Below, piece after piece: positions 18,392 to 25,959 of a stretch of DNA of 64,000 nt (within the stretch, counting starts at the first letter, position 1; each line of letters begins with the position of its first letter). The translations under genes were made by a program, and so were the position numbers. This DNA comes from Raineyella sp044508675 (GTDB lineage: Bacteria > Actinomycetota > Actinomycetes > Propionibacteriales > Propionibacteriaceae). The notes under the pieces were generated by a model. That model was given only the letters and a program-made list of their open reading frames with translations, was not told where the DNA came from and made no database searches. The stretch is taken from NCBI GenBank assembly GCA_044508675.1, contig JBIQHF010000017.1:6134-70133 (forward strand). Direction: 5' to 3'.

Positions 18392-19966
18392 TCAGCCCTT
18401 CCGCTGCTGATTGAACATCCGCTGCAGCTCGGGGGACAGCTCGAAGTCCTGCATCGCCTTGCCGAGGTCGGCCCCGTCGGGCAGGGCCCCGAACGCCGAC
18501 GCCGCGTCCGGGGACTCCGCCTGCTGCTCGGCGTTCTGCCCGAGCTCGCGTCGGGCCGGATTCCCGGACACCTTCTTGCCCTTCTTCTTGGCCTTCTTCG
18601 GCTGCTGCCTGGCCGCCTTCGGAAGCCCCTGCATCCCAGGCATCCCCGGCATCCCGCCGGAAGCCATGGAGGCCATCATCTTGCGGGCGTCCACGAAACG
18701 GTTGACCAGGTTGTTGACCTCGGTGACGGTGACCCCCGACCCCTTGGCGATCCGGGCCCGACGCGAACCGTTGAGGATGCCGACATCGTTGCGCTCGGCC
18801 GGCGTCATCGACAGGATGATCGCCTCGATCCGGTCGATCTCCTTCTCGTCGATGTTCTCGAGCTGGTCCTTCAACTGGCCCATGCCCGGAAGCATGCCGA
18901 AGACCTTCGACAGCGGCCCCATCTTGCGGACGGCCTTCATCTGGTCGAGGAAGTCCTGGAGGCCGAACTCCTTGCCGCCCTTGGAGGTGGTGAGCTTGGC
19001 TGCGGCCTTGGCGGACTCCTCGGCGTCGAACGTACGCTCGGCCTGCTCGATCAGCGTCAGGATGTCGCCCATGCCGAGGATGCGCGAGGCCATCCGCTCG
19101 GGGTGGAAGACATCGAAGTCCTCCAGCTTCTCACCGCTGGAGGCGAACATGATGGGCTTGCCGGTGACCTTGCGGATCGACAGGGCGGCACCACCGCGGG
19201 CGTCGCCGTCGAGCTTGGTCAGCACCACGCCGTCGAAACCGACGCCCTCCTGGAAGGCGTTGGCGGTATTCACCGCGTCCTGGCCGATCATCGCGTCGAC
19301 GACGAACAGCACCTCGTCCGGCTGCACGGCCGCACGGATATCGCTGGCCTGCTGCATCATCTCGGCGTCGACGCCGAGACGGCCGGCGGTGTCGACGACC
19401 ACGACGTCGTAGAGCTTGCGCTTGGCCTCCGCGATCGAGTCGCGGGCGACCTGCACCGGATCACCGATGCCGTTGCCCGGCTGGGGAGCGTACACGTGGA
19501 CGCCGGCCCGCTCACCGACCACCCGGAGCTGCTGGACCGCGTTCGGGCGCTGCAGGTCGGCGGCGACGAGCAGCGGGCTATGGCCCTCGCGCTTCAGCCA
19601 GACGCCGAGCTTGCCGGCCAGGGTCGTCTTGCCCGCACCCTGCAGGCCGGCGAGCATGATCACCGTCGGAGGCTGCTTGGCGAAGCGGACCGTACGGGTC
19701 TGCCCGCCCAGGATCTCGACGAGCTCCTCGTTGACGATCTTGATGATCTGCTGGGAGGGATTCAGGGCCTGGGAGACCTCGGCGTTGCGGGCCCGCACCT
19801 TGATGGCGTTGACGAACTCCTTGACCACGGCGAGGTTGACATCGGCCTCCAGCAGGGCGATGCGGATCTCGCGCGCGGTGGCGTCGATGTCGGCGTCGGT
19901 CAGACGGCCTTTGCCACGCAGGTTCTTGAAAGTCGCGGCCAGTCGGTCCTGCAGGGTGTCGAACAA
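18392..19966 (-). CDS. ffh: Signal recognition particle protein Ffh
   Basis: A 524-residue SRP54 GTPase that binds signal sequences with SRP RNA and delivers ribosomes to FtsY. The N domain (1-95) is followed by the G domain with GLQGAGKTTLAGKLG, VDTAGRLG and TKLDGDARGG, then the methionine-rich M domain (PGMGQLKDQL; SRRARIAKGSG; MMASMASGGMPGMPGMQG). The C-terminal tail is lysine-rich. The start is TTG 19966, with GAGGA about seven bases upstream; a TTG start is unusual for a core gene. It sits downstream of ftsY and upstream of the amidohydrolase. Confidence 0.96.
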   Translation of the reverse strand: MFDTLQDRLAATFKNLRGKGRLTDADIDATAREIRIALLEADVNLAVVKEFVNAIKVRARNAEVSQALNPSQQIIKIVNEELVEILGGQTRTVRFAKQPPTVIMLAGLQGAGKTTLAGKLGVWLKREGHSPLLVAADLQRPNAVQQLRVVGERAGVHVYAPQPGNGIGDPVQVARDSIAEAKRKLYDVVVVDTAGRLGVDAEMMQQASDIRAAVQPDEVLFVVDAMIGQDAVNTANAFQEGVGFDGVVLTKLDGDARGGAALSIRKVTGKPIMFASSGEKLEDFDVFHPERMASRILGMGDILTLIEQAERTFDAEESAKAAAKLTTSKGGKEFGLQDFLDQMKAVRKMGPLSKVFGMLPGMGQLKDQLENIDEKEIDRIEAIILSMTPAERNDVGILNGSRRARIAKGSGVTVTEVNNLVNRFVDARKMMASMASGGMPGMPGMQGLPKAARQQPKKAKKKGKKVSGNPARRELGQNAEQQAESPDAASAFGALPDGADLGKAMQDFELSPELQRMFNQQRKG

Positions 19967-20108
19967 GATGGTCCTCGGGGTACTCGACGCGGTGGTCAGG
20001 TCGGATCAGGGGCACCACGTGGTCGGGTGGCACCTGTCGCCCAAGGATACCCACCCGCGGCCGAGCGGCCGACCATCCCGCGGTTCCGTCGCCACCGGTG
20101 GGTGTGGG

Positions 20109-21353
20109 TCAGTGCTTCGTCGGCTCCAGCAGTGCCTCCACGAAGGCCTCCGCCTCGAACGGTGCGAGGTCGTCGGCGCCCTCGCCGAGGCCGATCAGCT
20201 TGACCGGAACGCCCAGCTCCCGCTGGACCTGGACCACGATGCCGCCCTTGGCGGACCCGTCCAACTTGGTCAGCACGATGCCGGTGATGCCGATCTCCTG
20301 GGCGAACACACGGGCCTGGGTCAGCCCGTTCTGGCCGGTGGTGGCATCCAGCACGAGCAGGACCTCACCGACGGGAGCCTTCTTCTCCACGACCCGCTTG
20401 ATCTTGCCCAGCTCGTCCATCAGGCCGGTCTTGGTGTGCAGGCGACCGGCGGTGTCGATCAGGACGACGTCGACCTCCTGCTCGATCCCGGCGTTGACGG
20501 CATCGAAGGCGACCGAGGCGGGGTCGGCACCCTCGGCTCCGCGGACCGTCGGCACCCCGACGCGCTCGCCCCAGGTGGACAACTGCTCGACGGCGGCCGC
20601 GCGGAAGGTGTCCGCCGCCCCGAGCAGGACGTCCTTGTCCTCGGCAACCAGGACCCGCGCGAGCTTGCCGCAGGTCGTGGTCTTGCCGGTGCCGTTGACG
20701 CCGACGACCATGACGATCGCAGGCCGGCTGTCATGGCGGGTGACGTTCAGACTGCGGTCCATGGTCGGGTCGACAAGGTTGATGAGCTCCTCGCGCAGCA
20801 CCGCAGTGGCTTGGGCCGGCTCGGAGATACCCTCCACCCGCAGCCGGGTGCGCAGGTTCTCCACCAGTTCGGTGGTGGGCCCGACCCCCAGGTCGGAGGT
20901 CAGCAGGGTGTCCTCGAAGTCCTCCCAGGTCTCCTCGTCCAGCTTGTCGCTGGACAACAGCATCAGCAGGCCGCGCGCCAGCGCGTTGTCGGAGGAGGCC
21001 AGCCGGGCCCGCAGTCGGGCCATCCGGGTGCGTGGGGACTCGGGGACCTCGAGGGGAACCACCACCTCGGGCGTCTCGACCGGCCCCTCGACGACCGCCT
21101 CGGGGACGACGGCGGTGTCCGCGGCCTCCTCGGCCGGGCGTTCCTCGACCGCGACCGCTGCGGAGGCCGGCTCCGACGGTTCACCCTCGGCCTCCGAGGG
21201 CGTGCCGGGCGCACTGGTGGACTCAGGAGGGGTGGGGATCTCGCGCCGAGGAGCACCCGGCGGCAGCTTCTTCTGGGAGGCCGCGATCACGATGACGCCC
21301 ACGATGAGCACGAGGGCCACGACGATGCTGACGATTATCGGAGTCTGCAACAC
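20109..21353 (-). CDS. ftsY: SRP receptor FtsY
   Basis: A 414-residue receptor GTPase that docks SRP at the membrane. It has an N-terminal membrane helix (about 5-26), then a low-complexity acidic/proline linker to about residue 105, the NG domain with GVNGTGKTTTCGKLARVL, LIDTAGRLHTKTGLMDELGK and TKLDGSAKGG, and the end PVKLIGLGEGADDLAPF. The true membrane helix is typical of actinobacterial FtsY. Start is GTG. The gene upstream is a small membrane protein rather than smc, which often occupies that position. Confidence 0.95.
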   Translation of the reverse strand: MLQTPIIVSIVVALVLIVGVIVIAASQKKLPPGAPRREIPTPPESTSAPGTPSEAEGEPSEPASAAVAVEERPAEEAADTAVVPEAVVEGPVETPEVVVPLEVPESPRTRMARLRARLASSDNALARGLLMLLSSDKLDEETWEDFEDTLLTSDLGVGPTTELVENLRTRLRVEGISEPAQATAVLREELINLVDPTMDRSLNVTRHDSRPAIVMVVGVNGTGKTTTCGKLARVLVAEDKDVLLGAADTFRAAAVEQLSTWGERVGVPTVRGAEGADPASVAFDAVNAGIEQEVDVVLIDTAGRLHTKTGLMDELGKIKRVVEKKAPVGEVLLVLDATTGQNGLTQARVFAQEIGITGIVLTKLDGSAKGGIVVQVQRELGVPVKLIGLGEGADDLAPFEAEAFVEALLEPTKH

Positions 21354-21408
21354 GTGCCCATCTTGTCACGCCCCGGCTCCACACCGGGACATCGGCCTCC
21401 CACCGTGG

Positions 21409-21801
21409 TCAGAGGCTTCCGAAGTCTGCGTCCGGAAGCCGGCTCGCAGACGACTCGGGTGCAGCAGGCCGCGTCCGGTCGGCGAGAGGGGTGCCGACCC
21501 CGGGCGTCCCGGCCCCTGATTCCTCTGCAGTCGACTCCGCCGCCGGCTTCTTGGCGCGGCGCAGCCGACCGTCGACGGACTTCTCCAGCTTGGCCAGCTT
21601 CTCCGGCGGGGGCCCTTCACCGCTGAGTTGCTTCGCCGCCCACTCGAACCGGCCGGCCAGACCCGGTGACTTCTCCGAGACCTCGGGAAGCTCCCCACGC
21701 ATGCCGACGACGACGATTCCGGCCACCACGACGGCCACGACCAGTGCCAGCACGGAAACGACGACGACCCCCACGATTCTCCCCTCCCTGCCACCTGTCA
21801 C
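21409..21801 (-). CDS. Hypothetical membrane-anchored protein, 130 residues
   Basis: One hydrophobic helix (about 8-33, IVGVVVVSVLALVVAVVVAGIVVVG in part) is followed by a charged helical region and a disordered alanine/glutamate/proline-rich tail. No domain is recognised. Its stop is 55 bases from the ftsY GTG, so it may be co-transcribed. The GTG start has no good Shine-Dalgarno sequence, so the exact N-terminus is uncertain. Function unknown; the position suggests possible membrane or secretion-linked work but that is a guess. Confidence 0.6.
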   Translation of the reverse strand: MTGGREGRIVGVVVVSVLALVVAVVVAGIVVVGMRGELPEVSEKSPGLAGRFEWAAKQLSGEGPPPEKLAKLEKSVDGRLRRAKKPAAESTAEESGAGTPGVGTPLADRTRPAAPESSASRLPDADFGSL

Positions 21802-21958
21802 GACCCCGACGGGTCACCCCCTTCGGTGCCAGCAATCTCACGATACCGACCGAGCCGTCACCGGACCATTCCCAGAATCACGAAGACACCCGTGCGCTGC
21901 AGGCGACGGGCGGACCGGGACCGGCTCCAGGCCGGCTCCCGAGTCATCAGCTCCCGAG

Positions 21959-22597
21959 TCAATTGTCAGGATCGGCGGCGGCCCGGGTCGGCGTGCGCTC
22001 CCCGGTCGCCGCCTGCTGGGCCGCGGATTCCTTGCCCCGGACGTTCTTGGCGCGGATGCCGGCGAAGACCCACAGCTTGTTGAGCAGGAAGTTCATCGGC
22101 GTCGCGACCACGGTGCCGATCAGTGAGGCCCAGTACAAGCGGGTCCGCAATCCGGTCGAGTCGTCGAAGAACTCACGCGACAGCGCCACCGGTGAGGTCG
22201 GGTTGATCAGCAGCGTCTGGACGACCAGGTTCACCACGAACGCGGCCAGTCCGGCGGCGAGGAAGGGGAAGAAGCCGCGCAGCCAACCGCGATGGTGCGC
22301 CGACCGGAAGGTCCACATCCGGTTCAGCTGGTAGTTCCAGACGTTGGCGACCACGAACGCGAAGGTCGCGTACAGGTGGTAGACGCGGATGTTCCAGGGC
22401 GTGCCGGCCAGGGACAACAGCGGCGTCTCGTAGTGCGGGTAGACCTTCTTGCAGATGATCACCACCAGCAGGTTGACCAGGACACCGGAGCCGCCCACGA
22501 TTCCGAACTTGAGGAACTGGCGCAGGCTGTGCCCGTACGTGGCCACGAGCCGGGACAGTCGGGACGGGCCAGGGGGGGCGCTCGGGGTGGTCGTCAC
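21959..22597 (-). CDS. GtrA-like family membrane protein
   Basis: A 212-residue protein with four membrane helices of the GtrA type. The family signature is clear: LRQFLKFGIVGGSGVLVNL near residue 25, then ATFAFVVANVWNYQLNRMWTF, a third helix after a basic loop, and the closing FLLNKLWVFAG. Family members are linked to movement or modification of polyprenyl-linked sugars at the membrane, but exact roles are poorly known. GTG start 9 bases after a TAGGCT -10-like hexamer. It lies between mutM and ftsY, where smc is usual. Confidence 0.87.
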   Translation of the reverse strand: MTTTPSAPPGPSRLSRLVATYGHSLRQFLKFGIVGGSGVLVNLLVVIICKKVYPHYETPLLSLAGTPWNIRVYHLYATFAFVVANVWNYQLNRMWTFRSAHHRGWLRGFFPFLAAGLAAFVVNLVVQTLLINPTSPVALSREFFDDSTGLRTRLYWASLIGTVVATPMNFLLNKLWVFAGIRAKNVRGKESAAQQAATGERTPTRAAADPDN

Positions 22598-22647
22598 AGT
22601 GATGCAAGCCTAACGAGGTCGACGTGTGGAGGGCGCGGGAGTAAGGA

Positions 22648-23499
22648 TCAGCGACGGTGTCGGGGCAGTCGCTGGCAGCGGGGACAGCGGTACGAGGAAC
22701 GGTTCATGAACGACTCCCGTCGGATCGGAGTACCGCACCGGGGACAGGGCAGGTCCTCCTGACCGTAGGCGTTCAGTGACCGGTCGAAGTAGCCGCTCTC
22801 GCCGTTGACGTTCACGTAGAGGGCGTCGAACGACGTGCCTCCCTGCTCCAGCGCCCGTTCCATGATCGTACGCACCGCCCCCAGCAGCTCACGGATCTTG
22901 TGGGGCGCCATGGAGTCGGTCGCTCGCGCGTAGTGGACCTTGGCAAGCCACAGTGCCTCATCGGCGTAGATGTTCCCGACCCCGGACACCACGGTCTGGT
23001 CCAGCAGCGCGCGCTTGACGCCGGTGCGGCGCCGTCGGATCCTCGCCACCACCTGTTCAGGGTCGTACGCGTCCTCGAACGGGTCGGGGGCGATGTGGGC
23101 GATCTCCGGCGGGACGCCCCCGCCGGCCTGGCTGACCTGCATCCCACCGAACATCCGCTGGTCGCAGAAGCGGACCTCGGGGCCGCCGTCGGTGAAGGAG
23201 ATCCGGACCCGAACGTGGGCCTGGTCAGTCGTCCCCGGCTCATCGACGCGCAACTGGCCGCTCATCCCCAGGTGGGCGAGGATCGCCTCGCCGTCCTCGA
23301 GCGGCAGCCACAGGTACTTGCCACGCCGGGCCGGCTCCAGCAACGTACGACCCACCAAGCGGTCGACGAAATCCGTCGGACCCGCCAGGTGCCGGCGCAC
23401 CGGACGCGGATGGAGCACCTCCACCTCGCTGATCGTCCGGCCCGTCACGTGCGGGGCCAGGCCGCGGCGTACGACCTCGACCTCGGGCAGCTCAGGCAC
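22648..23499 (-). CDS. mutM: Formamidopyrimidine-DNA glycosylase
   Basis: A 283-residue base-excision-repair enzyme that removes 8-oxoguanine and formamidopyrimidines. The catalytic residue is the proline following the initiator, so the start must be GTG 23499 giving PELPEVEVVRRGL; the frame opens earlier but a longer protein would bury this proline. E3, the HLGMSGQLR and KRALLDQ segments, and the zinc finger (CPRC...CPRC, about 250-275) are present. It overlaps rnc by eight bases. The last finger arm is followed by only a few residues. Confidence 0.96.
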   Translation of the reverse strand: MPELPEVEVVRRGLAPHVTGRTISEVEVLHPRPVRRHLAGPTDFVDRLVGRTLLEPARRGKYLWLPLEDGEAILAHLGMSGQLRVDEPGTTDQAHVRVRISFTDGGPEVRFCDQRMFGGMQVSQAGGGVPPEIAHIAPDPFEDAYDPEQVVARIRRRRTGVKRALLDQTVVSGVGNIYADEALWLAKVHYARATDSMAPHKIRELLGAVRTIMERALEQGGTSFDALYVNVNGESGYFDRSLNAYGQEDLPCPRCGTPIRRESFMNRSSYRCPRCQRLPRHRR

Positions 23500-24232
23500 C
23501 GGTCGAGGACTGCCTCTCCTGCTGGGCGTCCTGCTCGGCACGGAGCGTGCGATAGGCCATCTCGGCGGCGTCCTGCTCGGCCACCTTCTTCGAGCGTCCC
23601 GCCCCGGGGCCGAACGTGCGGTCGCCGACCGTCACGTGCGCCGTGAAGCGCTTGTCGTGGTCAGGGCCGGCCGAGGTGTCGTCGTACACCGGGGAACCAT
23701 GTCCCAGGGAGGAGGCGATCTCCTGCAGGGAGGTCTTCCAGTCCAGGCCCGCACCCAGGGTGGCCGCGTCGGCGATCCTGTCGTCGAGGAGGTGGTGGAC
23801 GAATCTGCGGGCGGCATCGATGCCGTGCTGGACGTGGATGGCTCCGATGAGGGCTTCCATCGCATCGGCGAGCAGCGAGTCCTTGTCCCGTCCGCCGGTC
23901 GTGAGCTCGCCACGGCCCAGCCGAAGCATGGCTCCGAGCCCGAGGGTCCGGGCCACCCGGGCGAGCGCCTGGGTGGAGACGACGGCGGCACGCAGCTGCG
24001 CCAACCGCCCCTCGGCAAGCTCGGGATAGGTCGAGTAGATGTGCTCCGTCACCACGACCCCCAGCACGGCGTCACCGAGGAACTCGAGCCGCTCGTTGGT
24101 GGGGATACGCCCGTGCTCGTACGCGTACGAGCGGTGCGTCATGGCAAGCTCGAAGAGCTGGGGGTCAGGTGCGACCCCCAGCTCGTTGAGAACCTGTTCT
24201 GCTGTGGAGGCGTGGACCACGCCACCGGTCAC
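23492..24232 (-). CDS. rnc: Ribonuclease III
   Basis: A 246-residue double-strand-specific RNase that matures rRNA and some mRNAs. The catalytic domain holds the signature ERLEFLGDAVLGVVV, with the second acidic site in LLADAMEALIGAIHVQHG; the double-stranded-RNA-binding domain occupies the last 80 or so residues (LDWKTSLQE; SKKVAEQDAAEMAYRTL). It begins at a GTG two bases after rpmF and overlaps mutM. The rpmF-rnc-mutM order is standard. Confidence 0.95.
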   Translation of the reverse strand: MTGGVVHASTAEQVLNELGVAPDPQLFELAMTHRSYAYEHGRIPTNERLEFLGDAVLGVVVTEHIYSTYPELAEGRLAQLRAAVVSTQALARVARTLGLGAMLRLGRGELTTGGRDKDSLLADAMEALIGAIHVQHGIDAARRFVHHLLDDRIADAATLGAGLDWKTSLQEIASSLGHGSPVYDDTSAGPDHDKRFTAHVTVGDRTFGPGAGRSKKVAEQDAAEMAYRTLRAEQDAQQERQSSTGA

Positions 24233-24234
24233 GG

Positions 24235-24426
24235 TCAGGCTTCCAGAACCTGACGGCGCTCACCACGGGGACCGTACTGGCCGCACTCGGGGCAAGCGGT
24301 GTGAGGCAGGTGCTTCGCACGGCAGGCCGGGTTGGCGCAGGTGACCAGGGTCGGCACGGCGGCCTTCCACTGGGAACGACGATTCCGCGTGTTGGAGCGG
24401 GACATCTTCCGCTTGGGAACTGCCAC
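24235..24426 (-). CDS. rpmF: 50S ribosomal protein L32
   Basis: A 63-residue L32 with the conserved start AVPKRKMSRSNTRNRRSQWK and a zinc ribbon of two cysteine pairs (CANPAC and CPEC). It sits at the peptidyl-transferase side of the 50S subunit. GAAGGAG precedes the GTG start. A TATAGT -10 with TTGCCT -35 about 45 bases upstream drives rpmF-rnc-mutM. Confidence 0.96.
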   Translation of the reverse strand: MAVPKRKMSRSNTRNRRSQWKAAVPTLVTCANPACRAKHLPHTACPECGQYGPRGERRQVLEA

Positions 24427-24470
24427 GGGTCTCTCCTTCTGTCTGGGGTTGCGTGTAGGCGCAAGAGACG

Positions 24471-24500
24471 ACTATAGGGGGTGAGGCCCGCCCGAGGCAA
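24471..24500 (-). promoter_or_regulatory. Promoter of rpmF-rnc-mutM
   Basis: TATAGT (24476 to 24471 on the minus strand) is preceded by TTGCCT with an 18-base spacer, close to the sigma-70 consensus. The -35 lies inside a hairpin that follows the DUF177 gene, so termination and new initiation overlap here. Confidence 0.55.
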
Positions 24501-24510
24501 CACGGGCGGG
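24487..24510 (-). terminator. Hairpin after the DUF177 gene
   Basis: Arms 24487-24494 and 24503-24510 pair over 8 bp with an 8-base loop, directly after the DUF177 stop. Confidence 0.45.
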
Positions 24511-25119
24511 TCAGGGCTGCTTTCGGGTGTCCCCCGGGGCCGCGTCATCGGATGCGTCGCCGGTCCCTGCCTCGTCCGGCGCCCAACCGGCCAGGGCGCC
24601 CCAGCGGGAGTCGACAGCCGGGCCGTGGTCGTGGTCCGGCTCGTCGTTCAGATTGACACCGCACACGGGGCACAGGCCGGCGCAGTCCTCACGGCACAGC
24701 GGCGTGAACGGCAGGTCGAGCACGACCGCGTCACGCAGGGTCGGCTCCAGGTCGAACAACTCACCCTGCATCCGGGAGATGTCCTGCTCGTCCTCACCCT
24801 CCATGTGCTGGTCCTCGTACAGGAACAGCTCCTGGACATCGACCTCGACCTCGTCATGGATCGGGGTGAGGCAGCGCGAGCACTCCCCCTCCAGCCGGGC
24901 GCGGGCCATTCCGGTCACCAGCACGCCCTCGCTGACCGATTCCAGGCGCAGGTCCAACTCGATCGGGCTGCCCTCCGGGATCCCGATCACCGGGGTCCCG
25001 ATGCCTTCGGGGGCAGGGACGGACACCCTGAGCTCCCGCATCGCGCCGGCCCTGCGGCCGAGGTCGTGGGCGTCGAGGACGAGCGGGGAACGTGCGTCGA
25101 GGTGGCCGTGCGTGGTCAT
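24511..25119 (-). CDS. DUF177 (YceD) family protein
   Basis: A 202-residue protein of the YceD/DUF177 family, nearly always found upstream of rpmF and implicated in large-subunit rRNA (23S) accumulation. The family signature is the CSRCL motif (about 80-84) with a later set CREDCAGLCPVCGVNLND (about 145-162), which looks like a metal-binding knuckle. The frame opens upstream of the chosen ATG 25119 (MTTHGHLDARS), where the recognisable sequence begins. The last 35 residues are acidic and disordered. Confidence 0.87.
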   Translation of the reverse strand: MTTHGHLDARSPLVLDAHDLGRRAGAMRELRVSVPAPEGIGTPVIGIPEGSPIELDLRLESVSEGVLVTGMARARLEGECSRCLTPIHDEVEVDVQELFLYEDQHMEGEDEQDISRMQGELFDLEPTLRDAVVLDLPFTPLCREDCAGLCPVCGVNLNDEPDHDHGPAVDSRWGALAGWAPDEAGTGDASDDAAPGDTRKQP

Positions 25120-25251
25120 GGCGGGAAGTCTATGTCGCCGCACCCCTGAACGCCGTCGGGTGGGATTCCCGACACACCGGGCCTCGACACCACCGGCGCG
25201 CCGCAGGGGAAGGGAACTGCGCTCCTCGACCACAGGTCCGGGAACCAAATA

Positions 25252-25280
25252 CGGGTCCGGGCGGAAACCGCCCGGACCCG
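25252..25280 (-). terminator. Intrinsic terminator of the Gln/Tyr-rich membrane protein gene
   Basis: Arms 25252-25264 and 25268-25280 form a perfect 13-bp stem with an AAA loop, followed on the minus strand by a T-rich stretch (TATTTGGTT). It is the most complete rho-independent terminator seen in the window and lies 25 bases after the gene's stop. Confidence 0.85.
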
Positions 25281-25304
25281 AACAACAGGCCGATCAGTCC
25301 GGGA

Positions 25305-25721
25305 TCAGTAGCTGCTGACGCCGGCCACGACGGCCACGAAGATCATCACGACGATGTAGATGGCGATACCGACGATCGCCAGGATGCCGAAGATCTTGCT
25401 CAGCAGGTAGCCGGTCTTGAGGTTGCCTCCCCAGACGTACGGAGCACCGGCGGCGATCTCCTTCTTGGCCTTCCCGCCCAGGTACCAGCCGATCCAGGCG
25501 CAGATGCTGACGAAGATGCCAACGATGCCGAGGATGAAGACGGTCTGGGACTGGGGGTGCTCCTGCACCGCGTAGGGCTGCTGGCCGTAACCGGGCTGCT
25601 GGCCGTACGGCTGCTGGACGTAACCGGGCTGCTGGGCGTACGGCTGCTGGGCGTAGGCGTTGGGATCCTGGGGCTGCTGGGCGTAGGCGTTGGGGTCCTG
25701 GGGCTGCTGGCTCTCGGACAT
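25305..25721 (-). CDS. Gln/Tyr/Pro-rich small membrane protein (DUF4190/CD225-like)
   Basis: A 138-residue protein in two parts. Residues 1-55 are a disordered N-terminus of repeated short units (two copies of QQPQDPNAYA, then QQPYAQQPGY and relatives). Residues 60-138 hold two membrane helices of the kind in DUF4190 or CD225/dispanin proteins, with a basic GGKAKKEI loop between them. Such proteins sit in the cytoplasmic membrane with the repeat tail inside; functions are mostly unknown. It stands alone between DUF177 and recG with its own terminator. Confidence 0.72.
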   Translation of the reverse strand: MSESQQPQDPNAYAQQPQDPNAYAQQPYAQQPGYVQQPYGQQPGYGQQPYAVQEHPQSQTVFILGIVGIFVSICAWIGWYLGGKAKKEIAAGAPYVWGGNLKTGYLLSKIFGILAIVGIAIYIVVMIFVAVVAGVSSY

Positions 25722-25959
25722 ATCGACTCCTCAGTGGTGGCTCAGACGGGATGTGTCGCCCAAAGATTGGCATACCGGACGGTCACACCCGAGCATTGAT
25801 ACCGAAACGCAATATGGCAGTGACCCATTCGTGTGATTCCTCGCCGGGCGTTCCATCCGCCCGGGCGTTTCCAGTCGGTTCGTTGCAGCGACGAATGTCA
25901 GACCGCCCTCCTAGGCTTGCCCCGAAGATGACCCGAGGGCCCCAGGGAAGGAGACACGG

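Noticed and set aside
18215..20203. A 662-codon open frame on the plus strand opposite ffh
   Set aside because: Same cause; it ends in an arginine/proline-rich stretch typical of shadow frames.
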